A DNA stretch of 64,000 nt. Origin: Blattamonas nauphoetae (taxonomy: Eukaryota; Preaxostyla; Oxymonadida). Below, piece by piece: positions 53,584 to 64,000 of this stretch. A program made the position numbers and the translations under genes. The stretch's first letter is position 1; each line of letters starts with the position of its first letter. The stretch spans positions 1-64,000 of the forward strand of contig JARBJD010000113.1 in the NCBI GenBank assembly GCA_033064195.1, in the 5' to 3' direction. Under the pieces are notes generated by a model. The model was not told the origin of the DNA. It searched no databases and worked only from the letters and a program-made list of their open reading frames with translations.

Positions 53584-54363
53584 TCACTTCTTTCCTCCCC
53601 ACTTCGTGCCCACCAAATCGATGGCAGACTTTAGTGGAGGAGCACACGAATGAGGAGTACTCTGACGGGGGAGGGAGAGCATTCGACTCTTGTTTGGTGG
53701 GCGATGGATGGACGAGAGGGGTGTAGGACAGGGCGAGGGGCGAGTGGTGTGAAGGGTGTTGGGGACGGCGTGGTCAGGAGGGGTGGTGCCTTCAGGACGT
53801 CGGGTGCTTCTGCGGCAGCGAGGGGAGGAAGGGGGAGAACGAACGGTGAATTGGGAGTGGTCTGCTTTGTGGGTGGGGTGCGCTCGGCCTGCGGGAGGAC
53901 CACCGAGAGTGGTCGATCCAGCACGTGCTGCGAGTCCGCTGATGGATTGGGATCGACAGCGAGTTTTGTGAAGTGCGGGAGGGTGAGGAGTTATGTTGGG
54001 GAGGGCTGTGTCCGTCCAGGCGACCGTGCTGGAGGAGATTGACGGATCAGAAGAGACAAGCGGGGTTTGGAGGCTGGCTGTGTTCCAAGAACGGTGATCG
54101 TAGTGGGAAGCTTCTGCTCGGCTGGCTGAGAACTCGCCCCGTCCGTGCAGTGCGTAAGGAGGGGGAGCAGCCGACGAGCTCCGAAGCACGTCAGCTGCGT
54201 CTGTCCTGTCCAGCTGGGGGTGGCGATCAGTGAGGTTGGGAGTGCTGACAGACTCGCCTGTGCTCTTCAGGAGAGAGAGGGGGAGCAGCGCGTGGCTGTT
54301 GAGGTTCAATCGCTGCAGTCCCAAGGTGTGCTGAGCAGGCTGGGCCGGTGTCTTCTCCAGCAC
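53584..54363 (-). other. Pro/Ser-rich open stretch beside the cargo cyclin
   Basis: A minus-strand frame of about 260 codons with no ATG at its start, rich in Pro, Ser, Thr and Arg, with no recognisable domain. Other frames here are also open and Pro-rich, which is expected from GC-rich low-complexity DNA. It may be further tail of the cyclin gene after another intron, but I found no splice pair that avoids the stop at 54,429. Confidence 0.25.
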
Positions 54364-54428
54364 CGCATCTGATCAATTAGGCGAGAGACAATTGAGCACG
54401 AGCTTTGGAAGCGGAGAGTACGGCAGGA

Positions 54429-55729
54429 TCAGCTGTGTTGGGGTGCGGGGGCAGTCGGGTTGGCAAGCGTGGCTGGCGATGGCGCTGGTTGTGTCGGGGA
54501 GAAGAACACGGGCGAAACGCTGGTGCCGACAGGAGGAGTGACAGCAAGCGACGGTGGAAGGGTCGGAAACAAATAAGAGGACGGCTGGATGCCTTTCATC
54601 TGCAGAAGATGGGCGAGCGGGAAGGCGAAGGAAGTTGTTGTGGGGTGCGTCACGGGCGGCAGGGATGACTGTTTGTCAGTGAAGAAGAAGCTGCCTGTTA
54701 GTCCCTCGGGATCATTGGGCGACGACGCAGGTGGGGGTGAACCGTTATTTCCCCACGACAGTGTCTGTTGGACAGATCCATACGATCGGTACCGAAATAG
54801 TGAATATGATAGGGTTTGGGGCAGAGGATAGAAATAGTGTGCAACATCAAGCGATTTAGTCTGTGGAACGGGCGGGAAAGAGCCAGACTCGGCGGTGATG
54901 TGAGGGGGCGTCGGCGGGATGGCACTGAAGTCTTCCTGGGCCATCAAGAAGCTTTCCCGCTGCGCTTCGAGTTTGTGGCGTTCGCGGTCTTCGCTGAGAC
55001 GCCGACTGGCTGGAATAAACACTTTGGAGTGCACGGTCAGCGAAGACAGCGTCGATATGGAAGAAAACGGAGTGGAGACTGAAAGGAGAGGTTGGGAAAC
55101 ATGATGAGAAGCAGAGAGACTTCATAGAACAATGATGAACACACTTTCCAGATTGGAAGGTTGTTTCGTGTCGATCGACAAGTCTGATGACTCCGTTTTG
55201 GCAGAAAGCTGCGAGCCTGCCAGCGGTGGATCTACAGTGTCGCGGATCCTGTGGAAAAACTGCTCGAAGTGACAGACGTCAAAGGGGAGCGAGTACACAA
55301 GGAGCGACAGGAGGGTACGCTCCATGTCGTTGAAGATAGTCGGAGCGATGCCTCCGAGGTGGGCGTAGTGCTTGTTGAAGAAAAATTGGTCGTCGAGATA
55401 CTTTGTGGAGACAACGGTGCTGAAGGGAAGATGAAAAGGAGAGGAGATGAAACGCTGTGAGGAAGAGGGTGTGGGCGTTGTGAGAGGTGAAGCGCACGCC
55501 ACAGTCTGTCCGGAGACACTCGATGTACAAAAGAGCGATCACGAAGCAGAAAGGAGAACAGTTCATTCTCAACATCAGTCTGAAAGCACAGAGGCGATCA
55601 AGGAAAATGAGGTAAAATGATGAAAAAGTGAAAGGAAAGTGCGTACAAATCAAGACATATTGACAGAGATGGTAAGTGCGGTGAGCTTTCGAAGAGCCAG
55701 ATTGTGTCGGAGTCTTGGCTTGTGCTTGA
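54429..55729 (-). CDS. Cargo cyclin, PHO80/PCL-like, at least four exons, first exon not resolved
   Basis: Minus-strand exons 55729-55647, 55579-55454, 55419-55145 and 55078-54429 join in frame (1,134 nt, 377 codons). The introns of 67, 34 and 66 nt each end in CAG. The cyclin box reads IWLFESSPHLPSLSICLDLL, then CSPFCFVIALLYIECLR, VRFTSHNAHTLFLTATVVS, KYLDDQFFFNKHYAHLGGI and NDMERTLLSLLVYSLPF. These are the landmarks of cyclin-Y/PCL-type cyclins (the N-H-R/T-L step, KYxDD, YAxxGG, E-x-x-L/F-L-x-L). A Ser/Pro-rich tail of about 210 residues follows, ending APAPQHS. The first in-frame codons follow a TAG that looks like an intron end, so a 5' exon is missing. It differs clearly from the cyclin at 35.1 kb. 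Confidence 0.8.
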
Positions 55730-56109
55730 CTACGAGTCACGACGTGAAACCTGGTCGAGAGCATAAAGTTTCACGATTGCAAAAGCACTCGCTCCGTCAA
55801 CATCGTGGAGATCTTTTGGGCTGTGTTTGCTGATCGATTCGTGGTATGTTGGTGAATGTGATGTGTGAGATCAACAATCCCATTGTTGTAGGATATCTCC
55901 ATGATACGGAAAAAGGAGGCTTCCGATCGGCTTCTGCAAGCAAATCTTGATATGTATATCCGCTTGCTCGCCGATTTCTGGATTATAGAAAGTGATTTAT
56001 AGAAGAGCTGAGATCTGACCCTTTTAATTATTCCAGGGTGACACTGACCGGCACTTTTGGCCGGTCAGCCATGCCTAGAAAAACACTCAATTTCTGCAGA
56101 CTCTATCCG

Positions 56110-56153
56110 TACAATGGCGGGTTTAGGAAGAATGGCTGCTTATGCAGCCACTG
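56110..56153 (-). repeat. Right TIR of the pogo-like element
   Basis: Exact inverted copy of 51214-51257; TA follows. Confidence 0.94.
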
Positions 56154-56308
56154 TATTCTTTGACACAATGGTTTGATCAAAGTTCGATCAAGCCTCCATT
56201 TTTTTCAATTTCAGATGACACGCCACTCTACGCTGTTTGGTGACGTGATTTCTGGACTCCCTCTTCTTTCGCTATTCGGATGCTTTTATCTCTTGCCGTA
56301 AGCGTTCT

Positions 56309-57097
56309 ATGTATCTTCCTCTCTCTTCATCACAATTCTTCTCATTTTCATCTCTGGCAGTGTCATCTGCCTCATCATACTCCTACCAGTCCCCATCTGC
56401 CTCTCAATACAAATTCACTTTTCCCCAATCATGTGATCCTTCACAAAGCGCAAAATCATTTGGAGACTCTCCAAATAACTTTGACGAGCAATGCCGACGA
56501 GAATACTCACAATGCTTGGATGATGGGGTTGACCGATGCCGTACAGACTGTCGAATGCGTCGTGGGTCGAATGAAGACATTGTTAACTGCACGCAGCAAT
56601 GTGGAATTGATGCCATCGCCGATTGTATTGAAGTTTGCGTCGATCATCTGTCATCACAGCACAATCCCTAGGATTTCTTCGATTGTAACCATCAAGAAAA
56701 GAACGTCCCGCTTCGTGTTGTCCGAACCGGACTGAGTGGAGATCCATCATTCGTTGAATCGTTATACAATTCGAAGGTTCTCAAGCAAGACTCACCATCC
56801 TCTCTCAACATGAACTCTGTCGACTATGATCGCTATGCCAGCATGTGTGATCCATCTCAAATACACTCCAAAACCGACAACAAGGCCATCCGAGACCAAA
56901 CGTCTCGTCTCCAGCACTCTCTCAACACCAACAAGGGTATGTATCAGCAGGCCTTTTCGAAGACGTCCCCACATTCGATGGCGATGCCTGATGTGGATGT
57001 GAAGAAACTCCGCAAAAGTGCCCCTCGCGGGACAGTGTTGGAATCGTATGACTTCTCTGTTTTTGATGTGTATCCACCAGAACAAATGAGAATGTGA
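56309..57097 (+). CDS. Cys-rich probable secreted protein, two exons
   Basis: Exons 56309-56632 and 56672-57097 join across a 39-nt GTTTGC...CCCTAG intron to 249 residues. From MYLPLSSSQFFSFSSLAVSS the N-terminus looks like a weak signal peptide. A different first exon, MLLSLA at 56,280 with a GTAAGC site, is tempting but its frame does not join. A Cys-rich block follows (QCRREYSQCLDDGVDRC, RTDCRMRR, NCTQQCGIDAIADC, FFDCNHQE) with spaced Cys pairs like small disulfide-stabilised helices. The C-terminal half is Ser/Lys-rich without Cys-pair spacing (YDRYASMCDPSQIHSK, KLRKSAPRGTVLESYDFS). No family is recognised. It begins 150 bp from the transposon end. Confidence 0.65.
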
Positions 57098-57323
57098 ACA
57101 CACAGCAGAAAAAAATGCAATGCGGACGGGGCATTTCAGTTTACTAAGACGTTTCACTCTTTCTTCATTTCAGACACAAATCGCCGATCAGAATCGGAGA
57201 ATCATTTGTTGTTGTGATCCATGCATTATTTAATGCACATAAACTCCTTCAAACATGGATAATTTGTGGTATCCGTGAACGAAGCTTCTCGATACGGGAA
57301 GATCCATCAAACCACAAGCGGAC

Positions 57324-60300
57324 ATGGCAGATCCGTTTGCTATTCATTTCGAATCGACGGATCAGCGTTTCGGAACAACTTTTGATACATCGATGGATTT
57401 TGGGGTGTGAATTTCATTTCGTTAATCATCCATCATCATCTCGTCTCCTCCGCTCTCCATTTCCACATTTCGTGCCATACTCCTGCCTTCAGCCGAATAT
57501 GCCTTCAACTTCAGGTTCAAATGCGCCTGGAACCTATTATACCTGTCCATCGTCTCCACCATCCATCCTTTCATCTGTCTCCACATTCTCCCCTCACCAT
57601 TCATCGTACCTCATGTCATCACTCCACTTCACGCCTCCACTTACGCACTTACACCATGCTGATCGAGACAATGACAATACTCACAAAAATTCTCAAAACG
57701 AGACCGACAACCCAGATTTGTTTGTCTCGCAGCCAACTCTCCATGGTCCACCCTACAATCTTGGTCAAAAGGCGGATGAGAAAGCATCACTAAATCAGCA
57801 CACATCTTTCTCCAGTTCGATCCAAAATTTTTCTTTCAAGGAAGGAAAACAAAGATCAGGTTTGTTCAGGATGATTCCCAGGATCTTAAGCAAAATACTT
57901 CATCCATCCCATCTTTTTACTTGTTAATTGCTGTTTCATCCTTCATGAACAATTTTTCAACTTTCTGAACACTCTTTTTCTCGATCCACTCATCACTGCC
58001 TTTTTCATCGCATATTCTCTATGTTTGCGTCTTTCAGCCGCCAAAACTCGAGCTCGAGCAGCCACAGTCCATGACTCGCCGTACGATACCATCCATCCAG
58101 GGATAAACTCAAAACTCCATCACCTCTCCCCAAAGTCCCACACCCGCTCCAGACTCAGTCCGAAAAGCGAAAACGAGAAAGAAACAACACCCTCCCAGTT
58201 CCTCTCTCGCTATGACACGAAATTATCTTTTGAATCATCGTTCAACAACTACGTTCCTGTGAACCCCTTCTCGATGGAAATCGAAGAACAAAAACCAGCC
58301 AGCACACCTCCTCATCATCACCGTGCTCGTTTTAATTCGGAAAGTTACACATCCTCCAAGCTTGTTCTCGCTAGTTTCGCGTTGGATGAGCAAACTGAAG
58401 ATAAAAAGAATTTGCTTACACGGCATTCCAAATCCTTTCGAACTCTCTCCAAAGAACCACCGAATGATGTTCGTATGCGTCAGGAAACAATTGATAGTCT
58501 CCCACAAGAATATTGGGAAAGCGGGTCGATCCACCAAAACCCAGACAAAGAAGGCGATGTCGTCAGTGATACGGGGTCTGACCCCTTCGCCAGTGCAGAG
58601 GAAGTGGAAACTCCCGAATGGTCGCCCCGCGATAACAAGAATACGGCGATTAAGGGACACGATGGCTTTGCCCCCGAATCGGAAAACAACTTCTCCACTT
58701 CCCTCCTCTCCTCGACTTCCCTTCGAGTTTTGGGTGATTTAGACAGAAGCCGGGAGTTTGGAAAAACTACGCAATCGATAGACCCGTTCGATGTGTTCAA
58801 TTTAACCCCACTTTCGTCGCAGACAGGATCCCCCAAACAAAAAGACGACAAAGACTGGAATACCGCTCTGGGATGGGCCTGGAAAGAAGAGGAAGGTGAT
58901 GACATATTTAAAGAAGCTAAAGAGAAGGAGATTATCGACTCCAATCTCGCCTTCGACCAAATCAACTTTTCTGACCAGCGACGACTTCTGTCCCACGCAC
59001 AGACATCCGTTCCAACACCAAATCTGTCAACAACACCGTTCAGCCTGCCTTCTTCTCTCGTTCTCCACACGCGCAATAGAACTGCAAACTCGCTCACCAC
59101 GACTGGCTTTCCCTCCCCTCTCCTCCAATCTGAGCAGGAGACTGAGCGAAAAAGCGAAGAACAGCACCACAGCAACGGGAACTCTCCAATGTGGCTCAGA
59201 GAGAGCAATACAACGAGAATGTGGTCAGGAACGTCGACGCCTCGTTCTTCCACGCAACTCGATGCGGCCTCGTCTCCGCCACTCTCCATCGACGCTCAGA
59301 GCGAGAAAATCTTCTTTGGGATGCCTGCCCAAACACAAGAACTGCCCCTCACGCTCCACACGACGTATGGAAGAAGTGAGGTGTACTCGACAGATCAATG
59401 TGCACAACCATCCACGACCACTTCGTCCTCTGTCCCGTCCATCATCGCATCGCTGAGTCTTCCATCGTCACTCCAGACAACTTCTCTTCTCAACACAAAC
59501 TCGAACTATTCACTTTTCTCACCCGACCAACACACCACAACATCTCTCTCTTCACCTTCGTATCTCCCACAAAACCTCCTCCCACCCTCACTCCATCCTT
59601 CCTTCCCACTCAGTCCAATCGCCTCGCTCCCCACTTCTCTCATCTCATCACAACCAACATCCTCTCGTCCTTCGCATCTCACACCCGCTCAATCTCCACA
59701 CTCAACACACATTTCTCTGACCACGTCGCCCTCTCTCATCGCCCCTCCTCCGACCTCGCCAGCTCTCCTCCTCGTTCCAGACGGATCAATCGATGTGACT
59801 AGACTGGAGCGAAGGGAACCGGAACAGTTTCGGAATGAGTTTGTGGGAAGGGCACAGCGAACACCTCAGGTGTCGCCACTCAACTCGAAAAACTCGTCCA
59901 GACACACATCGCCAAAAATGTTGCCGAATGAGGTGTGAACCTTTTTTGTTTCTTGTTTGGAATCATATTGTATCCTCTGTCACATTTCTCAATCTCATCC
60001 CTCCAATCTCTCTCCTCCTCCTCTCTCTCCCTCCCTCCTCCCAGAATTCAAGCGTCCAGTACCGTCCACCCCAGCTTGTCACGTCGCTCCCCACCTCGCC
60101 CCTCCACACCCCCAAATCGTCATCTCCTCTCACACTCTTCTCTCCTATCTCCATCGCCCCCTCCCAACCTCTCAATAACTCCCACCCTGTTCTTGTTATC
60201 CACAACACTGCGAAGTCGCCGGTGTTCCAGCCAGCCAATCCGAACCTGACTTTGTTTGTACCTTCGACACAGGCAGCGCAGAGTGGAAGGGAGCAGACAG

Positions 60301-62248
60301 TGACACAGACAGGAGTGGGTTCAGGAAAGGTTTGTGGTGACATCTCTTCTCATTCTCTCTCCTTCCTCTCACATCTTCTCGTTCAGTCGACACACGCTGC
60401 CATCCCCGCCAACCACCCATCGCGATTCAACCCACTTTTCACTCCTTCCGACATCAACCACGACGACCCGTTCCTTTCCCTCTCTCGCGCGTTCGGCAGA
60501 CTCGACCTCCTCCTTCTCTCCCAGCTTGGCTCTCGATTCTTCCAAATCAGTTTGGATATGATCAACGAGAAGGACAAGGAGAGGGAGAAGGAGTGGCGGA
60601 AGAAGGAGAGAGAGGCGAGGGAGAAGGGAGTGGTGAATCCGGAGCCGTTTCCACAGTTGATGCTCATCACTGCAGTGAGACTCTCCTTGGACGGTGTGCA
60701 TTACATCCATTTTGATCGTCAATCGACCTTTCGCTGTCTCTCTCTCGTTTTCGTCTTCATCTTCATTGTTTGTTTTGCTCATCCCCTCCTGCCATTCCCT
60801 CTCTCTCCTCAGAACTCCTCCCAAATCTCTTTCACCACTCGTGCAATCAGTTTGCCAACTACGCCACGCAGAAGCTGCTCGTGTACGGAGGAGAGGAGGA
60901 GCGACTTCGCGTGCTGCGTCGGTTGGAAGAGGAAGAGAACACGAACGACGGACGGGAAGTGGACGAAGGCTTGCTTGGCCTGTGTCTGAACAAGTTTGAA
61001 GGGAACCAATTTTTGACCGAATTGTCTCTTTGTTGAATTGTTGTCTTTCGTCTTCCTCTTCTTCTTTCACAATCTCTCTTCTCCCGTTCGCAGATTTGGG
61101 ATGCGGTTTGTTCAGCGGATCATCAATTCGGTTGAGAAGATCCCGTCCTGCCGCGCTCTGTTCGTCAAGTTGTTCTCTCCACTCGTTCCCTCCCTTCTCA
61201 TCCATCATGTTGGTATGATTAGAGACACATTACGTCTCATCTCACATTTTGATTGTTTTTGTCTTCGCCATCGCTCTCCTTCCTTTTTCTGTTTCCGTGT
61301 CGTTCACTCCCTCTCTCATTCCCTCTTTCACAGGTGTGCTCTGCCTCCACTCCCTCCTAACTGTCTGGACCCCCTGCCACACCCTCTTCGCGACCACAGC
61401 CATCCTCTCCAACCCTCACTCCATCCACACGCCAGACAACAAGACGGCACTCAATCACCAATCCATCCCGTCCTCACTCGGCCAGCCTTTCGTCATGACT
61501 TTCCAGATCATTCAGCGAGTCTGGATGAATGCGGGTGAAAGCACGTGCGAGGCGGAGGACGAGGAGAGAGCGGTGGATGTGCGGAGGGGAGAGAAAGGAA
61601 GAGGAAGGGAAGACGACGCGATGAGATTGGATCGGCCTGAAAACACGGTCAGAGCACGGATTGTCGAATCGCTCCTTCCGAATGTGTTGGGAATGATGGT
61701 CCATCCGTTTGCGTCGCTTTTGTTGCTCGATGTGTTGTTGACGAGGGGAGTGTACCGAAAGTGTGTTGGTTTTGTGAGTTTTTGTGATTCCCTTCCTCTC
61801 TCACTTCATTTTAGCATTCTTTCTTTTTTCGCTTTTTCATTCCTCCCTCTCCTTGTTTCTTCTCTTCCTTCCTCATTCCATCTCCCTCCCCCTCTCCCAC
61901 AGCACTCAAGTCTTCACCAAATTCCAAAATCTGATCTTCTCCTCGCTCCTCTCGTCCATCTCCAACAAACACGCCTCTACTCTCTTCAAGGCATTCATTT
62001 CCTCAGCGACCCCTTCCGCTCTTTCCCAGCTCGTCACAACTGCCTTCCTCACTCCCCACTCCTCCTCACTCGCTTCTATCCCTGACCTTTGTCAATTTGA
62101 TTCGGTGTTCCAGGTGTTGTCGCTTCTTTTCCGCAAATTGTCGTCGGCTGACAAGAGAAATGTTGCGACACAACTCCACCCCATTCAAGATGATCTGGTG
62201 AGGAGTCGGAAGGGGAGAGCTCTTTGGGACGAGCTGGTCAAATATTGA
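57324..62248 (+). CDS. PUF-like (Pumilio-type) RNA-binding protein, nine exons
   Basis: Exons 57324-57404, 57493-57859, 58038-59932, 60045-60329, 60387-60693, 60813-61023, 61094-61212, 61334-61760 and 61903-62248 sum to exactly 1,346 codons. The first 850 residues are Ser/Pro/Thr-rich and probably disordered (start MADPFAIHFESTDQRFG). The C-terminal part is helical with PUF-like repeats: LFHHSCNQFANYATQKLL, LNKFEGNQFLTELFGMRF, VQRIINSVEKIP, MMVHPFASLLLLDVLL and SNKHASTLFKAFISSA. Aromatic/Asn residues stand where PUF repeats contact bases, and it ends KGRALWDELVKY. PUF proteins bind 3' UTRs or pre-rRNA; the repeats here are too divergent to predict a target. Another helical-repeat protein remains possible. 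Confidence 0.7.
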
Positions 62249-62518
62249 CACTTTTGCTTTTTTTTCACTTTTTTCAGTCCTGGCCCATCTCCAAGCTCGC
62301 CGGGAAGGTTCATAGAATCTTACTTTGATTAAACATCTAGTCTTGTTTTTCAACGTCTTTGAACCATTTCTATTGGAAATTAGTCTTCCAGTTTCTCTCA
62401 GAATCTTCTTTTTTCCTCAAAAAAAGTCTTATGGGCCAAGAAAGGTGTCAAAAGTGAATATATTTCGATGAAAAACTGATGAAGAATCCTTCAAATATCA
62501 AACAATTCAGAAAAACTC
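62249..62518. other. Region between two convergent genes
   Basis: T-rich spacer with no frame; presumably holds both 3' UTRs. Confidence 0.5.
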
Positions 62519-64000
62519 TCATTTTTGCTTTCGAACAGCTTTCTTGGCTGATGAAGGGCCTGGACTGGAAGAGACGACTGTGGGAGACAATCTCATTGAT
62601 TGTGCTCTGCATAAGAAAGAGACGAGATTGAAAAGAAAGTAAAGAGAATTAAGAAGAGCTATATATCAAATATTTGAAGAAAAACTCAAAATAAGAATTC
62701 GAAAAACCGATCATGAAAGCGAGGACAATATCACACCGTTTTGGAGAAATCAATGAGTCGGCAACCACCTTCTTCTCCTCCTTCCTCTCCTCCACCCTCG
62801 TCTTGAGATCGGCCGAGGATGTGGTTCTTGTATGTTTTGGTTGTGGCGTCTGTTTAGGAGTTTCAATTCCTGTCTTCCCATTCTTCCTGTCGTCCTCCTT
62901 CTCCTTCCCCTTCTCTCCCTGTCCGACATTTCGTGGAGACACGCCTCGTTGGTTCGATTTCGCGCTGAGCGACTTCTTCTTCTCTTCCTTCACTCCACTC
63001 CCTGCATCACCCACTGGAATCGGGCTCTGCGAATAATTTGATGGGGAAGACGTTGCCGTTCGTCGGATGGAGTTCCGTTTGGTTGGGATTTCGAACTTTT
63101 CGTTTTTCTTCCCTTCCTCAGCTGTGGGCACGGTGAAGGGCATGGGAGCCAGGCGACGGGAGCTGCGAGGGTTGTCAGAGGGAAAGACAGGAGTCGAGGG
63201 TTCTTCGGGGTCGCTGGGAAGAACGGAGGAGTTGGGGAGAGGCGGGCAGGGAGGAGAATGATAATCAATGAGGAAGAAAAGAAAATAATAGAGAAGGGTG
63301 AGAATGTGGATGTCGAGAGAAATGAAGAAGGAAGAATGATGGGAGAGGGACAGGAGACACACGCGGAATATTTTGAAAGATTTGTGTTGAATGAGATTGT
63401 CCTCGTCGGAAGCTTGCTCTTTCCAGAATATATCTGTCTCGGAGAACTACGGAAAAGCGAGAAAAACATCATGGATGGCACAAAGACCGAGAAAAATGAC
63501 TTCGAAATTCCGATCACAAAACGCAGAAAGACGACTCAAAAATGAATGTTTCCTTCTCCCAAACTCGAGTGCAGAGTCGTTCTTCGATTCTTCCGTTCGA
63601 TCAGTCGGAGCTTCCATCCCAAACAATCCAGTCCAAATTCCTGCGTTGAGCATCTCGAGAAGAGCGTGCATCTCAACAGGAGGCGTATAATTGCCTTTAT
63701 TGAGTGGAGTGGACAGCGGGTTGGTGCTGTTGAAGAGAAGAGCTTCGGCGAAGATGAGATGGCGACATTGTGAAGTTGACACGATGAACGGTTCGTAGTC
63801 AAGCGAGAATGGGGCAAGGACTTTGTGGTGAATGGGGGCTGAAGGGGAGAGGGGAGAAAAGAAGAGAGAGGGGGATGAGGCGATGAAAGTGGCAGACAGA
63901 TACGGGGAGATCGAGAATGTGAGAGTGGCGTGTTGATTGGGGTTGAGAGTGAGGAACGTCGAATGGGAATGGGAGAAGCGGTGCTGGAAGAATAATGGAG
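62519..64000 (-). CDS. Protein of unknown function with Ser/Lys-rich tail, 5' part off the right edge
   Basis: Minus-strand exons 64000-63501 (partial), 63446-63361, 63213-62737 and 62606-62519 join in frame to at least 382 residues. The first visible part is beta-rich (FFQHRFSHSHSTFLTLNPNQ, ATLTFSISPYLSATFI, FSLDYEPFIVSTSQC), with the alternating pattern of ASH/MSP-like or TMEM131-like beta-sandwiches. Next come a short acidic linker and a long basic, Ser/Thr-rich tail (RRTATSSPSNYSQ, GKTGIETPKQTP, KTRVEERKEEKK), ending SSAKKAVRKQK. The intron at 63447-63500 ends in TAG. It could be skipped, in which case a hydrophobic stretch (FEVIFLGLCAIHDVFLAF) would precede an early stop. No firm family can be named. 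Confidence 0.6.

Larger units (their letters stand above)
53175..56075. mobile_element. Nested TIR-bounded segment containing a cyclin gene (2.9 kb)
   Basis: The left edge reads GGCATGGCTGACCGGC and the right edge (56060-56075) is its exact reverse complement. TA lies just outside both (53173-53174 and 56076-56077). Both ends continue with the motif CACTGACCGG in different spacings. No transposase is found inside. The enclosed DNA carries the spliced cyclin gene below and is more GC-rich than the surrounding transposon. The segment ends 34 bp from the outer right TIR. It may be a non-autonomous element that captured a host gene and landed in the pogo-like element, or these repeats may be subterminal repeats of one larger cargo transposon. 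Confidence 0.75.
51214..56153. mobile_element. Pogo/Tigger-like transposon with 44-bp perfect TIRs carrying a nested insert (4.94 kb)
   Basis: The left end (51214-51257) and right end (56110-56153) are exact inverted copies. They begin CAGTGGCTGCATAAGCAGCC and continue through ATTCTTCCTAAACCCGCCAT. TA flanks both (51212-51213 and 56154-56155). Inside each end TGGCTGC-ATAA-GCAGCCA can fold as a hairpin. The transposase gene occupies the left 1.8 kb on the minus strand. Without the nested segment at 53175-56075 the element would be about 2.04 kb, a normal size for this group. Identical ends and an open transposase suggest it moved recently. Confidence 0.93.

Noticed and set aside
53650-55082. 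Plus-strand frames of 70-130 codons over the cargo cyclin
   Set aside because: GC-rich shadows; the minus strand carries the cyclin motifs with consistent splice phases.

Overview
The window is eukaryotic nuclear DNA from a protist. Most genes are interrupted by short GT-AG introns (34 to about 180 nt), which I could place by frame and by summing exons to whole codons. The rest is giant Ser/Thr-rich surface proteins, a lineage-expanded alpha-solenoid family, a large minisatellite and several generations of mobile DNA. Giant beta-helix receptors ending in a degenerate kinase domain, beside Polinton/Maverick-type elements, best fit an oxymonad flagellate (Preaxostyla, for example the Blattamonas/Monocercomonoides group). 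That assignment is inference; no rRNA or other marker lies in the window.

Layout. 1-6.0 kb: right part of a Polinton/Maverick-type element, all on the minus strand. It has a protein-primed family B DNA polymerase open for 1,067 codons up to the left edge, and two small repeat-module proteins. All three genes carry nearly the same 18-nt sequence touching the ATG. 6-8.4 kb: gene-poor. 8.39-9.70 kb: an apparently intact Tc1/mariner-superfamily element (DD41D spacing) with 19-bp inverted ends and TA duplications. 10-17.5 kb: a graveyard of host genes (receptor tails, coiled-coil and SH3-like pieces, a beta-helix protein), a degenerate tRNA-like sequence and two perfect palindromes. 17.55-19.17 kb: a 24-bp minisatellite of about 67 units.

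20.3-27.05 kb: an intact receptor of about 2,240 residues (beta-helix, eight beta-sandwich modules, one membrane span, pseudokinase). 27.2-34.6 kb: two tandem paralogues of a four-exon coiled-coil/SPRY-like gene, each followed by a solenoid-gene fragment, interleaved with two solenoid genes. 34.7-35.8 kb: a tRNA-like gene with an enlarged anticodon arm and a PHO80-type cyclin. 36.0-37.6 kb: an empty TIR element. 38.3-44.4 kb: a second giant surface gene with one frame break and no receptor tail. 44.8-48.1 kb: a five-exon gene of unknown function. 49.75-51.0 kb: a solenoid gene with an MGC start.

51.2-56.15 kb is the most unusual locus. It is a pogo/Tigger-like transposon with 44-bp perfect TIRs and a spliced transposase. 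A second TIR-bounded, TA-flanked segment of 2.9 kb lies inside it and encloses a spliced PHO80/PCL-like cyclin gene, so a cell-cycle-type gene sits as apparent transposon cargo. 56.3-64 kb returns to ordinary host genes: a Cys-rich probable secreted protein, a nine-exon PUF-like RNA-binding protein, and a membrane-type gene running off the right edge.

The genes do not form one pathway. The window shows two host family expansions (surface receptors and solenoid/SPRY-like proteins) in a region repeatedly invaded and duplicated, with separate cyclin genes inside and outside mobile DNA.
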